A DNA stretch of 64,000 nt, from contig JAQVDS010000003.1 of the NCBI GenBank assembly GCA_028697715.1, positions 1 through 64,000 of the forward strand, read 5' to 3'. Shown one piece after another: positions 59,910 to 64,000 of this stretch (positions are counted from its first letter, which is position 1; every line of letters starts with the position of its first letter). The stretch is from Acidithiobacillus sp. Its GTDB lineage: Bacteria; Pseudomonadota; Gammaproteobacteria; Acidithiobacillales; Acidithiobacillaceae. The position numbers were made by a program, and so were the translations under genes. Below the pieces are notes generated by a model. That model was not told where the DNA came from, did not search any database, and saw only the letters and a program-made list of their open reading frames with translations.

Positions 59910-60595
59910 GTCTGGTCGTCGCCCTCGCGGTCGAGGCCAAGGCATTGGGGCTGCCAGCCTCGCCCATGGGTAAGGTGCACTCCTGCACGGATGGGCATCT
60001 TGCCGTTCTTTCCGGGATGGGACCCGAGGCCGCAGCAGAGGCGGGTCGAGCGCTCCTGGCAGCGGGAGCCGAGGCCCTGCTGAGTGTAGGCACCGCCGGC
60101 GCCTTGCGGGGGGACTTGCAAGCGGGTGATCTTTGTATTCCCCGGCAAGTTCTCTGGCGGGAGGACGCGTACTCTGCGGATGAAGTTTTGGCAAGTCATT
60201 TTCTCGCCCGGCATCCGCAGGCACGGCGGGAGAGCTTGCTGTCGCTTGCCCAGATGCTGGTCGATCGGCAAAGCAAAGCGGTCTATGCCCAGCAGGCGCT
60301 CGCCGTGGATATGGAGAGCGGCGCGCTGGCCGCACTGGCAAAGGCCGAGGGGCGTCCCTTTCTCGCCTTGCGCGTCATCGTCGACAGTATCGATGCTGTC
60401 GTGCCCGACGCCGTGCGCTTCGGCGTCGATGCCGTCGGTAGTCCGCGTTTGCCCGGGTTTCTTTGGCTGCTGCTGCGTCGCCCGCAGGATCTGCCGCGGC
60501 TGCTTAGGCTCGGCGGACAAATGCAGCGGGCCGCTGCCACCCTGCGGCAACTGCGCAGCGAATGGGAAAGTGGAGAATTGCGATGCGGGCACTGA
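59867..60595 (+). CDS. hpnG: HpnG, adenosylhopane nucleosidase-type phosphorylase
   Basis: This 242-residue nucleoside phosphorylase-like protein has LVVALAVEAKALGL, AVLSGMGPEAAAEAGRALL, LLSVGTAGALRGDLQAGDL, LAVDMESGALAALAKAEGRPFLALRVIVDS. HpnG removes adenine from adenosylhopane to give ribosylhopane. ATG inside shc is used because the reading frame matches the family from the first strand on. It overlaps hpnA by 13 bases. Confidence 0.9.
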   Translation: MGSQPLSKPAGRRLGLVVALAVEAKALGLPASPMGKVHSCTDGHLAVLSGMGPEAAAEAGRALLAAGAEALLSVGTAGALRGDLQAGDLCIPRQVLWREDAYSADEVLASHFLARHPQARRESLLSLAQMLVDRQSKAVYAQQALAVDMESGALAALAKAEGRPFLALRVIVDSIDAVVPDAVRFGVDAVGSPRLPGFLWLLLRRPQDLPRLLRLGGQMQRAAATLRQLRSEWESGELRCGH

Positions 60596-61575
60596 TTACC
60601 GGCGCCTCTGGTTTTGTGGGTGCAGCAGTATTGCGGCGCTTGACCCTGGAGGGAGTCCCGGTGCGCGTTCTGGCTCGCGCCGGCGCGGATGACAGCGCGT
60701 GGAAAAATTTGCCGGACGCCGAACGGGTGGAGGGCGATCTCTGTGATCCGGCCAGCCTGCAGCAGGCGGTGGCGGGCTGCCGTTGGGTCTTCCATGTAGC
60801 CGCGGATTATCGCCTCTGGGTGCCGGATCCCGAACCCATGTATCAGGCCAATGTCGCTGGGACCGAGGCGTTGCTGCGCGCCGCCCTGGATGCCGGTGTG
60901 GAACGTATCGTCTACACCAGCAGCGTCGCGGTGCTGGGCCTGCGCGACGATGGGCAACCGAGCGATGAAGAAACTCCATCCACTCTGGCAGACATGATCG
61001 GTCACTACAAACGCAGCAAGTTTCTCGCTGAGGAGCGGGTGCGCGCCTTGTGTCGTGAGGAGGGCGCGCCGATCGTCATCGTCAATCCCTCCACTCCCAT
61101 CGGTCCCGAGGATCGCAAGCCGACGCCGACCGGGCGCATGGTGCTCGAGGCGGCAGCCGGGCGTATGCCCGCTTATGTCGATACCGGTCTCAACGTCGTG
61201 CATGTGGATGATGTGGCGCTGGGGCATTGGCTTGCCTTGCAGCAGGGGAAGCCGGGCGAACGCTATATTCTCGGGGGTGACAATCTGTCGCTGCAGGCCA
61301 TCCTCACCCGCATCAGCGGCTTGACCGGGCGACCCTCGCCGCGCCTGCGTCTGCCGCGTCGCCTGTTGTACCCGATAGCCTGGGGCTCCGAGGCCTGGGT
61401 GCGCTGGCGTAGCCGCGGCTTGCCGCTGGTCAGTACGGATGAGTTGCGTATGGCCGCACATCGCATGTATTTCGACTCGCGCAAAGCCGAACAGCAGCTT
61501 GGCTATACCCATCGCCCGGCGGAGGAGGCCTTGCGCGATGCCGTGGCCTGGTTTGCCGAGCATCGCTATTTCTGA
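60583..61575 (+). CDS. hpnA: HpnA, hopanoid-associated sugar epimerase/dehydrogenase
   Basis: This 330-residue extended short-chain dehydrogenase has the NAD motif ITGASGFVGAAVLRRL (5-20), VFHVAADYRLWVPDPEPMY, TSSVAVLGL and a YKRSK catalytic pair. VNPSTPIGPEDRKPTPTGRMV is typical of HpnA. The ATG at the conserved strand is preferred over one seven codons earlier. It overlaps hpnG by 13 bases and hpnI by about 38. Confidence 0.92.
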   Translation: MRALITGASGFVGAAVLRRLTLEGVPVRVLARAGADDSAWKNLPDAERVEGDLCDPASLQQAVAGCRWVFHVAADYRLWVPDPEPMYQANVAGTEALLRAALDAGVERIVYTSSVAVLGLRDDGQPSDEETPSTLADMIGHYKRSKFLAEERVRALCREEGAPIVIVNPSTPIGPEDRKPTPTGRMVLEAAAGRMPAYVDTGLNVVHVDDVALGHWLALQQGKPGERYILGGDNLSLQAILTRISGLTGRPSPRLRLPRRLLYPIAWGSEAWVRWRSRGLPLVSTDELRMAAHRMYFDSRKAEQQLGYTHRPAEEALRDAVAWFAEHRYF

Positions 61576-62713
61576 CCTCGTGCTGATCGCTGCGTACTTT
61601 TTTGCTGCAATCGCTGGCGTTTCCTGTATCTACTGGGCCCTCGCCTGGTGGCAGATGGAGACTTGGCGTCCGCAGTTACCCGAGGACGCAGGGCCGCTTT
61701 CATCACCGGACGCATTTGGGGTCAGTATCATCAAGCCCTTGCACGGTGTTGAGCCGGAGCTGTCCGCCAACCTGCAGAGTTTTCTGACGCAGCACTATCC
61801 TCGTTTCGAGATGATTTGCGGGGTTCAGGATTCTGTCGATCCTGTTTTGCCGCTCCTTGATGGATTCCGGAGACAACCGGCTTTGCGGGTTGTGCAACAC
61901 ACAACGACACTGGGCAGTAACCCCAAGGTCAATAATCTGGCGGGTATCATTGCCCAGGCGAGCTATCCGGTTTTGGTATTGGCCGACGCGGACATTCGCG
62001 TCGGACCGGGCTATCTGGCGTGTCTGGTGCGGGAGCTGACCGTGCCCGAGGTGGGAGTGGTCAGCTGTCTCTATCGGGCGCGTCCCATTTCCGGTTTTTC
62101 CTCGCAGCTTTTGGCCGTGCAGATCCAAGAGCATTTTTTGCCGTCGGTGCGCCTTGCCGCAGCGCTCGGGCCTAATATTTATTGCGGTGGTGCAACGATT
62201 GCCGTGCGCCGCGAGTCCTTCGATGCGCTGGGTGGTTGTGCCGCCCTCGCCAATGAATTGGCTGATGACTATGCCCTGGGAGCCAGGATACGGGCCTTGG
62301 GTTACCGCAGCGCGTTGAGCAACTACGTGGTCGAGACGCTGGTGGCAGAAGACGGATTCGCAGCCTTCTACGCCCATGCCCTGCGTTGGGCGCGCACTAC
62401 CCGCGCCGTGCAACCCTGGGGGCATACCTTTTCATTTTTGACCTATCCGCTTCCTCTGGTACTGATGGCTGCCGCATTTTGGCAGGGATGGGCCTGGAGT
62501 ACGGTGGCGCTGGTCGCGTGCCTGCGCCTCGTGTACCATTGGCGGATTGGACGAAAATTGCGATCGCCGTTGTCGGCGATGGCGGTGTTGTTGGCGGACA
62601 TCCTGGGTCTGTGGATCTGGGCGCACGCGCAAATCGCCGGAAAGGTACGCTGGCGAGGTCGCAATTTTTCCATCGATGCCCACGGGCAAATGCATGACGG
62701 AGTACAGCGATGA
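61538..62713 (+). CDS. hpnI: HpnI, hopanoid-associated glycosyltransferase (GT2)
   Basis: This protein of about 391 residues has an N-terminal helix (SDLVLIAAYFFAAIAGVSCIY), GT2 motifs VSIIKPLHGVEPELSANL and VLADADIRVGPGYL, and ALRWARTTR as the QxxRW-type site. C-terminal membrane helices follow. HpnI adds N-acetylglucosamine to bacteriohopanetetrol. ATG at 61538 is used, although a GTG at 61580 is possible; the longer frame is antisense or shadow to hpnA. The stop overlaps hpnJ (ATGA). Confidence 0.88.
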   Translation: MPWPGLPSIAISDLVLIAAYFFAAIAGVSCIYWALAWWQMETWRPQLPEDAGPLSSPDAFGVSIIKPLHGVEPELSANLQSFLTQHYPRFEMICGVQDSVDPVLPLLDGFRRQPALRVVQHTTTLGSNPKVNNLAGIIAQASYPVLVLADADIRVGPGYLACLVRELTVPEVGVVSCLYRARPISGFSSQLLAVQIQEHFLPSVRLAAALGPNIYCGGATIAVRRESFDALGGCAALANELADDYALGARIRALGYRSALSNYVVETLVAEDGFAAFYAHALRWARTTRAVQPWGHTFSFLTYPLPLVLMAAAFWQGWAWSTVALVACLRLVYHWRIGRKLRSPLSAMAVLLADILGLWIWAHAQIAGKVRWRGRNFSIDAHGQMHDGVQR

Positions 62714-64000
62714 CCATGAAAACCTTGTTCCTGCAGGCGCCTTCCTTTGAAGGGTTTGATGGGGGAGCGGGCTCCCGCTACCAGGCCAAGCGCGAAATTC
62801 GCTCTTTCTGGTTTCCCACCTGGCTGGCCCAGCCGGCAGCCATGATTCCCGGCAGTCGTTTGCTCGACGCCCCGCCGGCCGATATTACCGTGGATGAGAC
62901 CTTGCGCATTGCTGCCAGCTACGAGTTATGCATCATTCACACCAGTACTCCTTCCTTTCCTTCCGACGTCCGCATGGCGGAAATGCTTAAGGCGCATTAC
63001 CCCAAGATGATGATCGGCTTGGTTGGTGCCAAGGTCGCAGTGGAGCCCGAGGAGTCCCTGCAGGCATCGCCAGCCATCGATTTCGTAGCGCGGGAAGAGT
63101 TCGATTATACGCTGAAGGAGATCGCCGAGGGGCGTCCGCTAGCGGAAGTGGACGGTATCAACTACCGCGACAGTAATGGGTTGCTGGTGCGTACTCCCGA
63201 TCGCGCCATGATCGAGGATATGGATGCCTTGCCTTTCGTTTCAGAAGTATACAAGCGCGACCTGCACATCGAAGACTACTTCATCGGCTACCTGAAGCAC
63301 CCCTACATCTCTTTTTACACCGGGCGTGGCTGTCGCTCCCAGTGCACCTTCTGCCTTTGGCCGCAGACGGTTGGTGGTCATCGCTACCGCACCCGCAGTG
63401 CCGCCAGTGTCATCGAGGAAGTAAAGTACATCCAGAAGGCCTTCCCGCAGGTGCAGGAAGTCTTTTTCGATGACGATACCTTTACCGACGATCGTCCGCG
63501 TGCGGAGGAGATCGCCCGTGGCCTCGGCAAGCTCGGCGTCACCTGGTCCTGCAACGCCAAGGCCAACGTCCCCTACGACACCCTCAAGGTGCTGCGCGAT
63601 AATGGCCTGCGCCTGCTGCTGGTCGGCTATGAGTCGGGCAACCAGCAGATTCTCAACAACATCAAGAAAGGCCTGAAGGTAGAGGCGGCGCGTAAGTTCA
63701 CCGCCGACTGCCACAAACTCGGCATCGCCATTCATGGCACTTTCATTTTGGGATTGCCTGGCGAAACCAAAGAGACGATTCAGCAAACCATCCAGTTTGC
63801 CAAGGAAATTAATCCGCATACCATCCAGGTTTCCCTGGCGGCACCGTACCCCGGCACCTACCTCTATAACCAAGCCAAGGAACAGGGCTGGCTTACCGAA
63901 GAGGATGAGGCGCATCTGGTCAACGACCGGGGTGTGCAGATCAGTCCCATGAGTTATCCCCACCTCAATCACACCGAAATTTTTGATTCCGTTGAGGTGA
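62710..64000 (+). CDS. hpnJ: HpnJ, radical SAM hopanoid ring-contracting enzyme, partial
   Basis: This frame opens at the ATGA overlap with hpnI and is still open at the right window edge after 430 codons. It starts with a B12-binding-like domain (LFLQAPSFEGFDGGAGSRYQ, LVGAKVAVEPEESL). The radical SAM core follows, with the 4Fe-4S cysteines C208, C212 and C215 (GCRSQCTFCLWP), then VFFDDDTFTDDR and FILGLPGETKETI. HpnJ makes the cyclitol ether of hopanoids. Only the last 40-50 residues should be missing. Confidence 0.92.
   Translation, partial: MTMKTLFLQAPSFEGFDGGAGSRYQAKREIRSFWFPTWLAQPAAMIPGSRLLDAPPADITVDETLRIAASYELCIIHTSTPSFPSDVRMAEMLKAHYPKMMIGLVGAKVAVEPEESLQASPAIDFVAREEFDYTLKEIAEGRPLAEVDGINYRDSNGLLVRTPDRAMIEDMDALPFVSEVYKRDLHIEDYFIGYLKHPYISFYTGRGCRSQCTFCLWPQTVGGHRYRTRSAASVIEEVKYIQKAFPQVQEVFFDDDTFTDDRPRAEEIARGLGKLGVTWSCNAKANVPYDTLKVLRDNGLRLLLVGYESGNQQILNNIKKGLKVEAARKFTADCHKLGIAIHGTFILGLPGETKETIQQTIQFAKEINPHTIQVSLAAPYPGTYLYNQAKEQGWLTEEDEAHLVNDRGVQISPMSYPHLNHTEIFDSVEV

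Noticed and set aside
60283-61563. Minus-strand frame of 426 codons opposite hpnG and hpnA
   Set aside because: Antisense to two hopanoid genes with clear motifs; no motif of its own.
1-64000. CRISPR arrays, rRNA and tRNA genes
   Set aside because: No regularly spaced short repeats and no recognisable rRNA or tRNA sequence were seen by eye; a tRNAscan or Infernal run would be needed to exclude small RNAs.

Overview
This 64 kb window looks like chromosome from an acidophilic, sulfur-oxidising gammaproteobacterium-like organism of the Acidithiobacillus type. The best guess is a moderately GC-rich species near A. caldus, inferred from gene content rather than from any database search. The indicators are a soxB - cytochrome c - resB - soxX - soxA - resC cluster, a Tat-exported HiPIP, two CLC chloride/proton antiporters, an NhaA antiporter and a hopanoid gene set. 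No rRNA, tRNA or CRISPR array was recognised.

Layout. (1) 1-13.5 kb is an accessory region. It starts with a dense run of toxin-antitoxin modules: Phd/VapC, VapB/VapC, DUF1778/GNAT and RelB/ParE intact, plus HigA-, BrnA-, FitA-, VapC- and GNAT-type fragments. Two copies of an attC-like imperfect inverted repeat lie here (731-807 and 6113-6191). Three closely related genes for AAA-ATPase-like/PD-(D/E)XK proteins follow (3505-5181, 6390-8042, 11772-13433). They share an almost identical 78 bp leader and are mosaics of one another. Between copies 2 and 3 are a sulfotransferase stub, an FkbH-like HAD protein and a glycosyltransferase. (2) 13.5-21 kb holds a usp - tauE - TIGR02186-like operon and, on the opposite strand, a CLC - MFS - CLC - small protein operon. 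(3) 21-26.6 kb is housekeeping: purM - purN - cinA-like, sod, hda, a YihY-type membrane protein and a lipoprotein. (4) 26.7-34.6 kb is the sox cluster with its System II cytochrome c assembly genes, a DUF302-like secreted protein and a HiPIP. (5) 34.6-42.6 kb is a compact minus-strand operon pepA - holC - unknown - valS - nhaA - nadC. It is divergent from lptF-lptG and a dynamin-like GTPase. (6) 47-52.4 kb is a tightly overlapping minus-strand operon: DsrE-like, apaH, membrane protein, recQ, cyaY, EVE, GST-like, unknown. It is divergent from secB - gpsA and a histidine kinase / sigma-54 activator pair. (7) 56.9 kb to the right edge is the hopanoid operon: squalene synthase-like, shc, hpnG, hpnA, hpnI and hpnJ, the last cut by the window edge.

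How the genes fit together. SoxX/SoxA/SoxB, the resB/resC assembly factors, the membrane cytochrome and the HiPIP point to periplasmic thiosulfate oxidation with electrons passed to c-type cytochromes. TauE would move sulfite or sulfonates. The CLC antiporters, NhaA and hopanoids fit pH and ion homeostasis and membrane tightening in acid. No soxYZ or soxCD is present here, so these must be elsewhere or absent. The left third is the most unusual part: it looks like a recombination-prone island where toxin-antitoxin cassettes and mosaic nuclease-ATPase genes have been shuffled.
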